From Schizochytrium sp. TIO01 (lineage: Eukaryota; Sar; Bigyra; Thraustochytrida; Thraustochytriidae): a DNA stretch of 64,000 bases. The stretch is from positions 6,406,668-6,470,667 of the forward strand of contig SMSO01000032.1 in assembly GCA_004764695.1 (NCBI GenBank), written 5' to 3'. Positions 41,761-52,141 of this stretch are shown here, piece after piece (the first letter of the stretch is position 1; each line of letters begins with the position of its first letter). The position numbers and the translations under genes are program-made. A model generated the notes under the pieces. It worked only from the letters and a program-made list of their open reading frames with translations, did not search any database and had not been told where the DNA came from.

Positions 41761-43083
41761 TTACTCCTTAAGAACATCAAAGATGGGTTTGTCATCGATT
41801 TCTGCCTGGGCAGGGCCATCTCCGGCGGAGACGGGGACAACGGAACCTCCGAAGCCAAAGCCCTTAATGCCAAAGCCCTGTGCGTGACATTTCTGACAGT
41901 ATGGAAAGTCGCCGTGCGATCTCCACTCGCCTTGGCGAAGAACTACAGAACATGTCGCGCAACGAAAGCAGTTTGTGTGATACTCCTTTCCAAGAGCCTT
42001 GACTTTATCAGCAAACCCAACTATCTTGCCACAGTTTGCACATCGAGATCCGCCACCAAGGTTGGCGAATCTAGAGTTGTATTTGAACTTGGGGGCAGCA
42101 GGCTCTGGTGCAGGAGCAGGAGTAGGTGCCGGCTCCTCAGGAGCAGGTTCGTCTTCAGCAGCAGCCTCTTCAGCAGCTGCCGCTTCATCAGCGGCATCTG
42201 CATCCGCAGCGTTATCATCATCTTCGCTTGATTTGCCGAATGTGCGCACAGGAACAGGAGGATCATCAGCAGGCTTTCCGAAAAAGTCGTCATCATCATC
42301 CTTGTACACATTTTTCTTCTTAGAAGGTGCATCGTATCCTGGAGAGAAGCCATCAAACTTTTGTGCTATTGTCTCTGCCTTCTCACGAATGCGACGCTGG
42401 TCTGCAAGTACACGCGTGGACATGCGAGCACTGCGTCTCGCTCTGCGCTCTTCATCCATACGTTTGAGGCGTGCAGTCTCAGCTTTGACGCGAGCAAGCT
42501 CTTCTTCAGCAACGCGAGCCCGCTCAGCAGCATCGCGAGCCTCTTGCATAAGACGCTCCTTCTCCTCAGCCTCTTCTTTTTGCTTGGCGAGCTTCCGTTC
42601 AAGAGATTTACGCTCCTTGTTGGCTTGCTTGAGAGCATCTTGGGTCTCCTTGCGTTTGATGCTCCACTTTTTCTTCTCTTCCTTGGCAGCTTCGACGTCT
42701 TCGAGCTCAGTGCGCTCTACGTAAGCTGAAGGGAATGTGCCTTCCTCACCGGAATTAAGGCGGCCAAGCCACCAATCTTCGCTTAGTTCGCGCATGAGCG
42801 TGATGAGATCTCCTTCTGCAAATGCAATGTCACCGTCGTTCACGCCTTCATAGTCAAAGAGCGCTCGGCAAACAGGAAAACTATCTCCGACACTATCGCG
42901 AATCTCCACATAGTTGTATGGGAAATTGCCGACTTTGCCTTGAGAGTCCGCTCCCTTCCACCATCCGCTCTCGTTCATCTCAATCACCAAAATCACATCC
43001 CCAGCCTTAAATCGCAAATGATCATCGCGCAGAGGCTCAAAGTCATAGAGCGCCACGGCAATGGACCCTTCACCGTCAGACAT
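41761..43083 (-). CDS. SH3-SH3-coiled-coil-LIM adaptor protein
   Basis: A 440-residue adaptor. Two SH3 domains occupy about 6-62 (ALYDFEP, then ESGWWKG, GNFPYNYV) and 70-124 (ALFDYEG, then EDWWLGR, GTFPSAYV), both with the ALYDY, WW and PxxYV landmarks needed to bind proline-rich ligands. A charged coiled coil (about 130-240) and an acidic Ala/Glu/Pro linker (about 285-332) lead to one LIM domain with a complete set of zinc ligands: C348, C351, H369, C372, C375, C378, C396 and C399 (H400 next to it). LIM-SH3 proteins generally link signalling to actin; order and number differ from animal LASP proteins, where LIM is N-terminal. Cytoskeletal adaptor function is inferred. An in-frame TGA upstream supports the ATG, and a CACGTG lies 130 bp before it. 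Confidence 0.88.
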   Translation of the reverse strand: MSDGEGSIAVALYDFEPLRDDHLRFKAGDVILVIEMNESGWWKGADSQGKVGNFPYNYVEIRDSVGDSFPVCRALFDYEGVNDGDIAFAEGDLITLMRELSEDWWLGRLNSGEEGTFPSAYVERTELEDVEAAKEEKKKWSIKRKETQDALKQANKERKSLERKLAKQKEEAEEKERLMQEARDAAERARVAEEELARVKAETARLKRMDEERRARRSARMSTRVLADQRRIREKAETIAQKFDGFSPGYDAPSKKKNVYKDDDDDFFGKPADDPPVPVRTFGKSSEDDDNAADADAADEAAAAEEAAAEDEPAPEEPAPTPAPAPEPAAPKFKYNSRFANLGGGSRCANCGKIVGFADKVKALGKEYHTNCFRCATCSVVLRQGEWRSHGDFPYCQKCHAQGFGIKGFGFGGSVVPVSAGDGPAQAEIDDKPIFDVLKE

Positions 43084-43212
43084 GATTTCTGATATCTCTC
43101 AAGGATCAATCAATCAGCCAATCGACTAAGCCACCGCGCGGTTCTTTGTATATTTGCTCGAGCCGTATCCTTCTTTCGCCCTGATACCCCTTTCAATGAT
43201 ATCGAGGGTTTG

Positions 43213-43218
43213 CACGTG
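43213..43218. promoter_or_regulatory. CACGTG hexamer
   Basis: CACGTG followed by CT, 130 bp upstream of the SH3-LIM start codon, inside tgcacgtgct. Regulatory use is inferred from position and recurrence. Confidence 0.35.
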
Positions 43219-43444
43219 CTGGTACGTCGTGCTTTTCCAACCCGCTTGAGTCTGATCTCTTCTCACTTGAGATGGACTACACGATCTTCGCAGTCTGCTT
43301 CCAGAGAGAGCTTTGTTACAGCACCAACTGTGCCAAGCTCGATAGCAGGCCAGGTATTGGACGGGGCCCAAATTCCCCTGTTGCAGTAGTACCGACGGCG
43401 CTGTAGGCGGAAACTCCGCAGTCTACAGAGAGGCAGGGAAGGAC

Positions 43445-43466
43445 GTGAGTGAGTGAGTGAGTGAGT
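43445..43466. repeat. (GTGA)5 array
   Basis: Five tandem GTGA units followed by GTC, about 360 bp upstream of the SH3-LIM gene. Confidence 0.9.
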
Positions 43467-46400
43467 CAAGGAGTCAATAAATGAACGAAGAAATGAGTAG
43501 TAAGATGAACGAGCGAAACACTGCGCAGGTCTGCGCACACCTCAGCAGTGGAAGAGGCAGCAAACTCGATCAACGCTACAGCTAGCGAAGCAAAAATGAT
43601 TCACTCGCGCTTCTCGCAAGTCCGCTCAAGGGTCCGACAGCCAAGGTTGAGCGAGCGAGTGGGCTCTGTAGCTGCCTTTCAAGTCAATAATCGCGACCAG
43701 GTAAAACGTGCGCAGCACGTGCCGCACTATAACCTACTTTATGTTTATACTTTCTACTTCAAGATAGTTTATTCTATACTGTATTCAATTCTTTATTTCA
43801 CTTGCGCATGTCTGTTTGGTTTGACGTGGCTGTGGGAGGTGCGCACCTCCGGGCGCACACCCTAATGTCAGGCGTGTTTCCTTCAATTTCCTGGATATTC
43901 ATTACCATATCTTAGGCGGAAACAGAGTCCAGTCAATAATTCAATCCTTCTTCAGGAACGCAGTTTCCAACTTCGTACAATCGATGAATAAGCAATCGTT
44001 TTTCATGGCTGAAACAGGTTTTACTTCAAACTTGCTCGCTTAATGCGAAGGCAAAAGGCGCCAACCATACGATCGTCATGGACTTGATGTTTGAGAATTA
44101 AAAATGGGTTTCACTTTGCCGAGTTTCATCCAATCCGAAACGGACCCAGGAGATGGGCTTGCAAGCGCGTGGCTAGGTACCTACCTAGGGGTAACAGGAG
44201 TAGTATTCTGAAGAAAAAGTTGCGAAAACTGACGAAGAATTGGACAGTGCAATTTGCACAATCTACCGAAGTATAACAGCTAAGTGTGCTAACTTGCAAT
44301 ACAATCGAAAGCCACAAATTGGCATCCGGGACAGGCCGTCTCCTTTTGTCTCGCAATGGCCAATTACCTAGGTAGGTAGTACCTTGTAGGACTGATGTGA
44401 CTTGCCAAAATCCATTTGTGTTTGCCTTAGTGTTCATGCTTGTCTAAATGCAGGGAAACGACGCACCAAGAAGGAGATTTAGTCTAGTCATGGTTAGATA
44501 CAATGCTAATAGACAAGTTGAAAAATTCGGGTAATACGATCCGATACCAGCTGAAGTTAAAGAGCTACTTGTGATAACACAGAGCGACGGGCTCTTTGCT
44601 TAGTTGCTTGGTCCAAGATTGACCTCGAGTTCGTTTATTGTCTTGGACAAGAACATGCCGTTGAAGATAAGCACCACTCACAAGGTATCAACAAAGTATA
44701 TTTGAGGTTTCATCTACATCCAAAGAAGTGAAAAGGCTAAAAAGTCATGGTCACAAGAAGCAACTTATATCAAAACATTGTGGGGGAAATACATCTTTAT
44801 TGCTGATTGTAAAACATTATAATAGCAACATTTAACCATTCTGCCGATGTCTATAACGGCCAAGCTTGCAGATTACACGCTAATTTAAAAGAGCGATGTT
44901 GTCATCTGAAGAAACATCAATCGTGTTTATATCAAGAAAACACAAACCGACCAGAATGTATAAATGTGTATTTCAACAGCGGACTAGTCTTTGGCTCACG
45001 ATTTGAAAATTTGACATTACAAACTGTAGGTTAGCCGTATTTCTTCGTCCTGCTATACAACGCATTTATGCATTTCGTTTCTTTTTAGCCTCGTAATCAG
45101 GGTCCAAGATAAAATAGAAATGTAGAATAAGACGAAAATAAATTCAAGAGCTGTTTGCCCTCAACTTCTTTAAGTTGAAATTACAACAACGCTCCTGAAC
45201 AGTCGCAAACGATCACATACAATGAATTTGATGCACATGACAATAACAAGTCGTAGATCTTTCATAAGTATGACTCAAAGCGATGTTGCAAAATATGATC
45301 CCAATACTACTACGACCTAGTTTGGAAGGTCTGAATTTTAACGCAGATCAGACATGGCCCTTTACATCTTTTTATTAGTCAAGGAATAAAATTGAGCGCT
45401 GTTCACGTCAAAATTTTATAACGCGCAACTGCCACCATGTCACGCAAGGGCAAACTCAACTGCTGTTATTATGGTAGATAATATGAGGTTCCCTCCCACC
45501 TTCTCTTGAAAAGTTGGTAGGAACCACTTTTGTTAAGGTAACCTTTTGGGTATCATCAACACGATGACAAGCACACAATTTTAGACGGAGAAAAGCAGAG
45601 TTGCATTGAGAAATCTTAAAATATCGCTCTTCTCTCAATTCAAGTCAGAATTCAGGATTCATGGATTGTGCTTATTACCTCACATTGGCATAATGTCGAG
45701 GTAGCAGAACTTAACTTGACTATTTCAATAACATTCTAGTAGTACTTTTTCCCTATCCTGAAAGCCATCCCTAACTTGAATATAATATAATATAATATAG
45801 AGTCGTAGGCCTATGCCTAAGTACCTACTTTCAAGTTGAGCGTGTGAATCTAAAATGAGGGATACACGAGCTTAATTAAAGGTAATTGCGATTCTCGACT
45901 TCCAGCTCGGCTGGCTCTCAAGCCATCAGCTCGCTATCTCTTTTGAAAACACCGTGATTCTTCAAATCCTCCAACTCTTCAAGTTATCGTCCTGCTTTTA
46001 ATTGAACACAGAAGCCCTTGAACTGTCTAGTTATGGACGTTAACCTTGAGTTCGGCCTCAGCAGACCTTACTTGGTGCAGAAAACTACTGACTAGGTAGG
46101 TAGTAAAAATGCTTATTTTCAATTTAAAAAAAAGAATATATATGTATTTATTGTTAAAAATAAAATTTTAAAAATGTAAGTATATATGTTGCACTCGAAG
46201 ACAGGGCTGAGGTCGTTCGTTATTCATGCTCATACATCGATAGCTGTTAAGGCTTACTTTGTTTACCTCAGGTTTCAATGTGGGGGATACATCCGTTCAT
46301 ATTTACGGCTTCGCAAATGTAGACTGTCACTTCTTTGAAAAGTAAAAATAAGTTGTCCATGAGAGAAATAGGACATGTGTGCAAACTTAATCATCCACCT

Positions 46401-46950
46401 TAACTATTAAATAAATAATTATTTAACTGATAATATTTGAGGGATATTTAAGGTAATTGAGTGCACACATGCACGTGCTAGCTGGACACTCGCTACTAAT
46501 AGTTGCAGACTCTCTCTCATCTATCCACGGATCCACTCCGCGCTGTTATAATCTGAAGCAGTTGGTCATGGAGGGCATCAACGAGCACCATGATATCACG
46601 AGATGGTAAATACTATACTGGGTCACCGTTCTGGGATGGCGCAGCCTTTGGCCTTAGAAAGAAGGCCTGAAAGAGGGAGAGACTGGTCCTAGATGCTTTT
46701 ATTTATTTTAGTTACTGACTGTTAGAAAAACAAAAGAAGAAGCCTGAAATAGCTGGAAATCAACATCAAAAGTGGCCATAGAGATCAATCGAAAATATAA
46801 AAAGATGATTGTGGTAATCGAGTAGCAGCTAGCTGGCTGCCTATCCCCTGCTTGGACGAGGCTGTAGAAGAATCTCAGTTTTTCGTGCGTCTAAGGTTTG
46901 CTTCGGGTGTGTACATACCTCCTTCTTTAAGAAAAAAAGTTGATTTTAAA

Positions 46951-46954
<4 letters not shown>

Positions 46955-46989
<35 letters not shown>
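46955..46989. repeat. (TA)n dinucleotide array
   Basis: About sixteen TA units inside a very AT-rich block (46930-47090), a sequence expected to melt easily. Confidence 0.9.
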
Positions 46990-46991
<2 letters not shown>

Positions 46992-47534
46992 TTATTTTTC
47001 AAATAAATATAATATATGTAACATTTAGAATCATTCTTTTTGAAAAAATTAATAATAAATAAACAAAGACTTTCTTATATTTTTTAATTCTTTACTTTCA
47101 AGTTGAGATTCTTGGGTTTTGCCCATTTTGTTGGCTTTAGGTGCAATGGCTCAACTTGGTCCTCGCGTGGCTGACCACAATGATCTATATCTATAAACCT
47201 AAACAATTCTAGTGCATTCCGCTTCTTTTGAGTCAATTTAACGTGTTCTGTGCCACATTGCTAACCCTAGTGTTATCATCTATCATAGAACTTATGAATG
47301 ACTCCTTCTTTTTCCTAGCATGTGTGAACTTGAAGAAGAAATTAAAGAAAGCACCCTGCTTCGTTCACAAAACCTGATCATTCTTCAGCATTTTCAATTA
47401 GCATTTTTTAGTTCTCTCGTGCAGAAAAATAAAGCTGGGTAATAGGCACCATCTATGCTTTAAACTAAGACATTTGGTTAGTTTCTCACTTAGTATTTCT
47501 AACAATCGGGCCTACCTTCCTGCTATCAACTATT

Positions 47535-47540
47535 CACGTG
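47535..47540. promoter_or_regulatory. CACGTG hexamer
   Basis: CACGTG 146 bp upstream of the anoctamin start codon. Regulatory use is inferred. Confidence 0.35.
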
Positions 47541-47685
47541 CCCCGCTCACACGCGCACTTTTTTTCTCAGATCTCTCCACTGTCAAAGAAGTGTTTGTTG
47601 CGCCTTTATTTGTAGAGAGTAAAAGTTCACTCATTTGCTTTGAATTCAATGAACTAATAGCCACGCTGCTCGTTTGCGAGTCTTG

Positions 47686-50676
47686 ATGGCAGCAGAACCC
47701 GTAGTCGGCTCATCGCTACGAGGAGGAGGACGCGCGAGCGTGGAGTCGGTGGGTCCTGCGGGGATCTCGGGCTTGTTTAGAGAGATGTCTTCTTCAGACG
47801 ATGGCATACAAGACGAGACGACCAACCGCACACAGGCAGAGATCGATCAGGACCGCGTTGAGGGCATCTCGTGGCTGTACTGTCTCGTGTTCCCCAACCC
47901 CATTGGCAAGAAGTCAGATGAACTCAACGAGGCTCGTGAAGAGATCTTGAACGATCTCTCTGATGCTAAACTCTCGACGCACCTTTTCTACAGCAGTACC
48001 AAGCGCCAGATTTTCTGCAAGGTTGGTGCCACAGATAATCGCCTCTTGCTTGAGGCTGACATTCAAAACTACAAGCTTAAGCTTGATGAAAAGAGTATCA
48101 AACTTATCACCGAGAGCGATGTGGACGAGAAGCTCTATGGACGTTCGCCCATCTTCCTTGATTTCCCTTACCCACCTGAAGCCGATGTACCCAACCCGTT
48201 CAAGTACAAGGGCATCGATGGCGTTTGGCATGACATGGACCAAGCCGGAATTGGTACTTACCTGATTCAAGAGACCACAATGAGCCCCTGGAAAGACTTG
48301 CATGTGCGCTACAATGAGTCCTGGGAACGCCGTATCCTCAGAGATCACAATGTTCAGGTATACAAGACCTATTCAGACGGCACAATTTTGCGTCCTGCTG
48401 ACCGCATCAAGCTCATCAACAAGGCCCTCGATCGATCTCAGATGGCTGACCCGGAACACGGCATCCCAGGCGCAGCCCTCAACGTGTCTAAGCTTGTTTA
48501 CAAGGGCCATTTACTCGCTTCTTATCCCATGCAGCTCGGCACCTCACGTGAGTCATCTAAAGAGATGACACCGGACCAACTTTACGAAGAGTGGAACCGT
48601 TGGAAGCGTATGCCGTGGCAGCAGCCGCTTGAGCGCATTCGTAACTATGCAGGCGAGAAAGTTGCGCTCTATTTTGCGTTTCTTGGTCACTATACAATGT
48701 GGCTAGTCCCCCCCGCCGTAATTGGTACAGCAATTTTCATTCACCAGCTAGTTCAGCTGAAAAAGGACACCGGCAATGTCAACATTGTTGGCGCCGGAAC
48801 CGCTACGATCATTGAGTCGTGGGAGATGATAGAACTCCCAGATGGTAACTACTACAATCAAACCACCTACGAGACAGAGCTTTTCACACTGGTACCAGAA
48901 TCTCCTTTCTTCGCTCTCTTTATTGCTCTTTGGGCGTCTGTTTTAGTGGAATTTTGGAAGCGGAAGGAGGCCCGCTTGGCCCTTCGTTGGGGTATGAGCG
49001 ACTATGAGCGTCAATCGAACACTCGTGTTGAGTTCAAGGCTTCAGAGATTGTCCCTAATCCAGCCACAGGAGAACCTATGGAGTATTATCCTAGGTCCAG
49101 TCTCGTTTCTAAAATCGTTGTGTCTGCCTCTGTGATCGCGTTTGCTATCATCGTTGTTATTGCTGCAATTGTCGGTATTCTCATTCTCAAGGTGGTAGCA
49201 TCTGCTCCAGAATACAGCACTGGTGTCATTCCCGAGAGTCTTGCCCCACAGCTCGCCCTTGTAGTCAACGCCGTCGTCATTCTCATCCTCGGTAATGCTT
49301 ATAAGTCTGTGGCACGCTTGCTCACCAACTGGGAGAATTGGCGTACGAACATCCAGTGGGAAGATGCTCTCATCACCAAAACATTTGTCTTCTCATTTGT
49401 TAACTCGTATGCTACTCTTACGTACTTTGCCTTCATCAAGAGTGGAAGCGATATCCTCGGCATCACTCAGGTCTGTGTCAACGACGCGAATGATCTTCTC
49501 GAGGCTGCCGCTACTGACGATGATAAACAACTCATTATCAACGCCGATGTTTGCTATGGCTCCCTCGCCTATTCTCTCTTCATTATCTTCGCAACACAAA
49601 TTATAGTAAACAACCTTCAGGAGGTTGGCATTCCCCTTATCATGACTTATGTGAAGAAGTTCCTAGATTTCCGCGCTTATGCTAAGGCCATTGCTCGCCG
49701 CGCTAAGGAAGCAGCAGATAATGTCCAGGTTGGTATGGAGGACATGGGCAATGCTCTAGGTGTGCAGAGGAAGACATCTGTGGGAAAGAGCGATAGCGAT
49801 GAGAGTCTTGATGTCGACCTGGAAGACGCGAGCGTCCGTCAACGCATGAAGTCTCCCGTAGAATACCAGTTCTACCTTAAGAACTACGAATCGCCGTTTG
49901 ACGACTATCTTGAGTTAGCTATCCAGTTTGGTTATGTATCTCTTTTCGTCGCCGCTTTCCCGATCGCTCCTTTGCTTGCTTTACTGAACAACTTCATTGA
50001 GGTTCGTGTGGATTCTTACAAGGTGTGTCTTCTGAGTCGCCGTCCGGAGCTTGAAGAAACGCAGGATATTGGAACCTGGCGCAAGATTTTTCAGCTCATT
50101 GGCTTTGCCGCGGTCCTCAGCAACGCTGCTGTCATTCTATTCTCATCGAACTTGATTGACGTCGATGATGATGTTCGTGTGTGGCTCTGGGTGCTTTTTG
50201 TTGCGGTTGTTCTCGCCATCAAGGTTTGCATTGATTATCTCGTTCCCGATATTCCGAAAGAGGTAACAATTCAGTTGGAACGCGAACACTTTCTTACTCG
50301 GCGTGTGTTTGGCCTCGAGCGCGAGACGGAGAAACTGGCCGAGGATGAAGAGCGCCGTAAGCTCGCTCGTCAATTTTCTGCGGCTCATACCATTGACTCT
50401 GTTGACCCGTATGTTATTGAGCTTGCGGGCTACACATCAGAGCTCATTAACCAGGCAATCCAGAAGGGATGGACATGGCAGACCCTGTTTGAGAAGGCTG
50501 ACACTGATTCAAATGGTGTCCTCAGCCTTAAGGAGCTGCGCGTTGCTCTTCTTGATACTCCAATCGGCGAGCACCTCTCGCGCTATGAGGTTACCATCCT
50601 GGTGAACTCTCTCGATATCGATGGTGATGGCACCATTTCCAAGCCTGAGTTTCGTCGCCTTCTTAACTTAAATTAA
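47686..50676 (+). CDS. Anoctamin (TMEM16) family protein with C-terminal EF-hands
   Basis: A 996-residue anoctamin, a family of calcium-activated channels or lipid scramblases. A soluble N-terminal domain (about 1-325) leads into the membrane domain (about 325-880). Signature segments are VALYFAFLGHYTMWLVPPA, FWKRKEARLALRWG, VNNLQEVGIP, YLELAIQFGYVSLFVAAFP and LLNNFIEVRVDSYKV. The residues that bind calcium in mouse TMEM16A have acidic or Asn counterparts here (N and E of NNLQE; D/E of DDYLEL; E and D of NNFIEVRVD), so calcium gating is likely. Unusually, two EF-hand loops follow at the C-terminus: 939-950 (DTDSNGVLSLKE) and 977-988 (DIDGDGTISKPE), both with the canonical Asp and Glu ligands. 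The ATG at 47686 is preceded by an in-frame TGA (47650-47652); the TTG upstream is ignored. Channel versus scramblase cannot be told. Confidence 0.92.
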   Translation: MAAEPVVGSSLRGGGRASVESVGPAGISGLFREMSSSDDGIQDETTNRTQAEIDQDRVEGISWLYCLVFPNPIGKKSDELNEAREEILNDLSDAKLSTHLFYSSTKRQIFCKVGATDNRLLLEADIQNYKLKLDEKSIKLITESDVDEKLYGRSPIFLDFPYPPEADVPNPFKYKGIDGVWHDMDQAGIGTYLIQETTMSPWKDLHVRYNESWERRILRDHNVQVYKTYSDGTILRPADRIKLINKALDRSQMADPEHGIPGAALNVSKLVYKGHLLASYPMQLGTSRESSKEMTPDQLYEEWNRWKRMPWQQPLERIRNYAGEKVALYFAFLGHYTMWLVPPAVIGTAIFIHQLVQLKKDTGNVNIVGAGTATIIESWEMIELPDGNYYNQTTYETELFTLVPESPFFALFIALWASVLVEFWKRKEARLALRWGMSDYERQSNTRVEFKASEIVPNPATGEPMEYYPRSSLVSKIVVSASVIAFAIIVVIAAIVGILILKVVASAPEYSTGVIPESLAPQLALVVNAVVILILGNAYKSVARLLTNWENWRTNIQWEDALITKTFVFSFVNSYATLTYFAFIKSGSDILGITQVCVNDANDLLEAAATDDDKQLIINADVCYGSLAYSLFIIFATQIIVNNLQEVGIPLIMTYVKKFLDFRAYAKAIARRAKEAADNVQVGMEDMGNALGVQRKTSVGKSDSDESLDVDLEDASVRQRMKSPVEYQFYLKNYESPFDDYLELAIQFGYVSLFVAAFPIAPLLALLNNFIEVRVDSYKVCLLSRRPELEETQDIGTWRKIFQLIGFAAVLSNAAVILFSSNLIDVDDDVRVWLWVLFVAVVLAIKVCIDYLVPDIPKEVTIQLEREHFLTRRVFGLERETEKLAEDEERRKLARQFSAAHTIDSVDPYVIELAGYTSELINQAIQKGWTWQTLFEKADTDSNGVLSLKELRVALLDTPIGEHLSRYEVTILVNSLDIDGDGTISKPEFRRLLNLN

Positions 50677-52141
50677 GCGCTCGCAACGGATGCGCTCGTT
50701 TTCTTGTTAAAAGTGGTTTTGACTCCGCAAACTGTTAGGGTTGCATTTGCCCGCTTCATCAAAGCAAAACCTGGTCATTCCATTTCATCACCCTCGCCAA
50801 TGTTACTTTTACCCTCGCTGTCTCCTCTGGGTGGTCATTCTCTGTTGCCGCGCACCTATAATATGTCTTCATGCACTTTGATTTGCCTTTGTTCTAGTTT
50901 TAAAAAATGGTAATCTTTAGTGTAGCGCATATTCGGGTGCTAGGCGATAGTGCCCAATATAGTTCAGCGTTTCCTCCCCATCTGTGGCTTTCTTTATGTG
51001 GCATGCTGGTTCCAGGTGCTATAAGATAGTCCTCACTTTTACTAGCTACTTTAAAACCGTCCATTGAATTCTGTTATTTGTTTTAACCTACTTGTTCAGC
51101 CTTTCCTCTCGTTTTGCAAGTGCCTTGGGAAGGGAAGGGGGAGCGAGCGACTTGGTCAATCTTTGCTTTATGGCACTTTTAGAGTTCTGCTTGAGTAATT
51201 AGAACAAAAGTTATACGATGATATCGAGTACAAGTCTCACAGTATGGACAAAAGGGCTTTGTACAAACAGTGTGGTATGCAAAATGGCGTTAAGAGCTTT
51301 GTAACGTACTTAAGAAGCATTTGCATTGCAAGGCTTCAGACTATAAATTTAGCTTCAAACTATTTTTTTCAAAGATCATGAGATTGACTAATACAACATA
51401 AGTAACGGTAGCTTCGTGCTTAATTGCAAGTTGAAAAATAGAGATGTCAATACTTTTTCAAAGTCATCACTGTAAAAGCAACAACCAAAAAGTAAGTAAG
51501 ATCTTGTTATTAAAAAAAAATAGAAAAGACTTCGATTTTTATTTTCGTCCGGTGCCGAAATTAGCAATTTCTTCTGTGTGCGGTATCGAACGGGACAGAT
51601 TAGCAGAAAAAGAAAACAATAACATTAAACAGCAAAGGAATAAATATCGCAAGATGAGGTAGGTCTACAACTAAAACAGAAGAATAATAAAATTGAACTG
51701 CAAATGATGTAAAAACATGACGACTGTCATCCAAAAATGTGTTTTGTTTGTTTGTAATGGTAGGCATGGTTAGCTACTTATAAAAGTTGTGGTAATGGGG
51801 AAAGAAAGTCTGATTGTGTATGTAAGGGGGGGGGGTATTGATCGACAATTGTATCGATACCTGTAGGTTGAGGTGGAGAAACATAGGCTGCCGAACAGTA
51901 ATTAATAAGGCATTGGCAATAGCAAAATGTGAACTGTAAAAGTTGAGAAGGATCTTACACCTCTCAGCTGCTCAAGTTCACCCCTTTCCCACTTGAAAAG
52001 CAATTTTCAGAAGAGAAACGGTGAGTCGAGGGTGAAGTCGGAAGCTATTCACATGGGAAAGGAGGAAGCAAGATTTAGATTCTCTGCAAAAGCAAGCGAG
52101 TATGTATGCCTGCGCGAATAGATATTCATCCATCCATGGAC
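50677..52141. other. Convergent intergenic region
   Basis: 3' flanks of the anoctamin and NFS1 genes. It is AT-rich with a G(10) run at 51826-51835. The open frame at 51444-51662 is short, Lys/Asn-rich and without a domain. No RNA gene is recognised. Confidence 0.6.
51826..51835. repeat. Homopolymer G(10)
   Basis: Ten consecutive G residues in an AT-rich convergent spacer, the longest G run noticed in the window. Confidence 0.85.

Larger units (their letters stand above)
43084..47685. other. 4.6 kb divergent spacer without a recognised gene
   Basis: The gap between SH3-LIM and anoctamin 5' ends. It has a GC-richer start (43084-43860), a GTGA array, several TAGGTA-type runs (44172, 44370, 45820, 46093), an AATAT run at about 45780-45800, (TA)n at 46955-46989 and four CACGTG hexamers (43213, 43716, 46472, 47535). 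A 15-mer, tactttcaagttgag, occurs twice (45826 and 47093). Short open frames have no recognisable content. No RNA gene was recognised. Confidence 0.6.

Noticed and set aside
41999-42724. 241-codon + strand frame opposite the SH3-LIM gene
   Set aside because: Antisense to the coiled-coil and Ala/Glu/Pro linker; Ser/Ala/Leu repeats mirror that composition.
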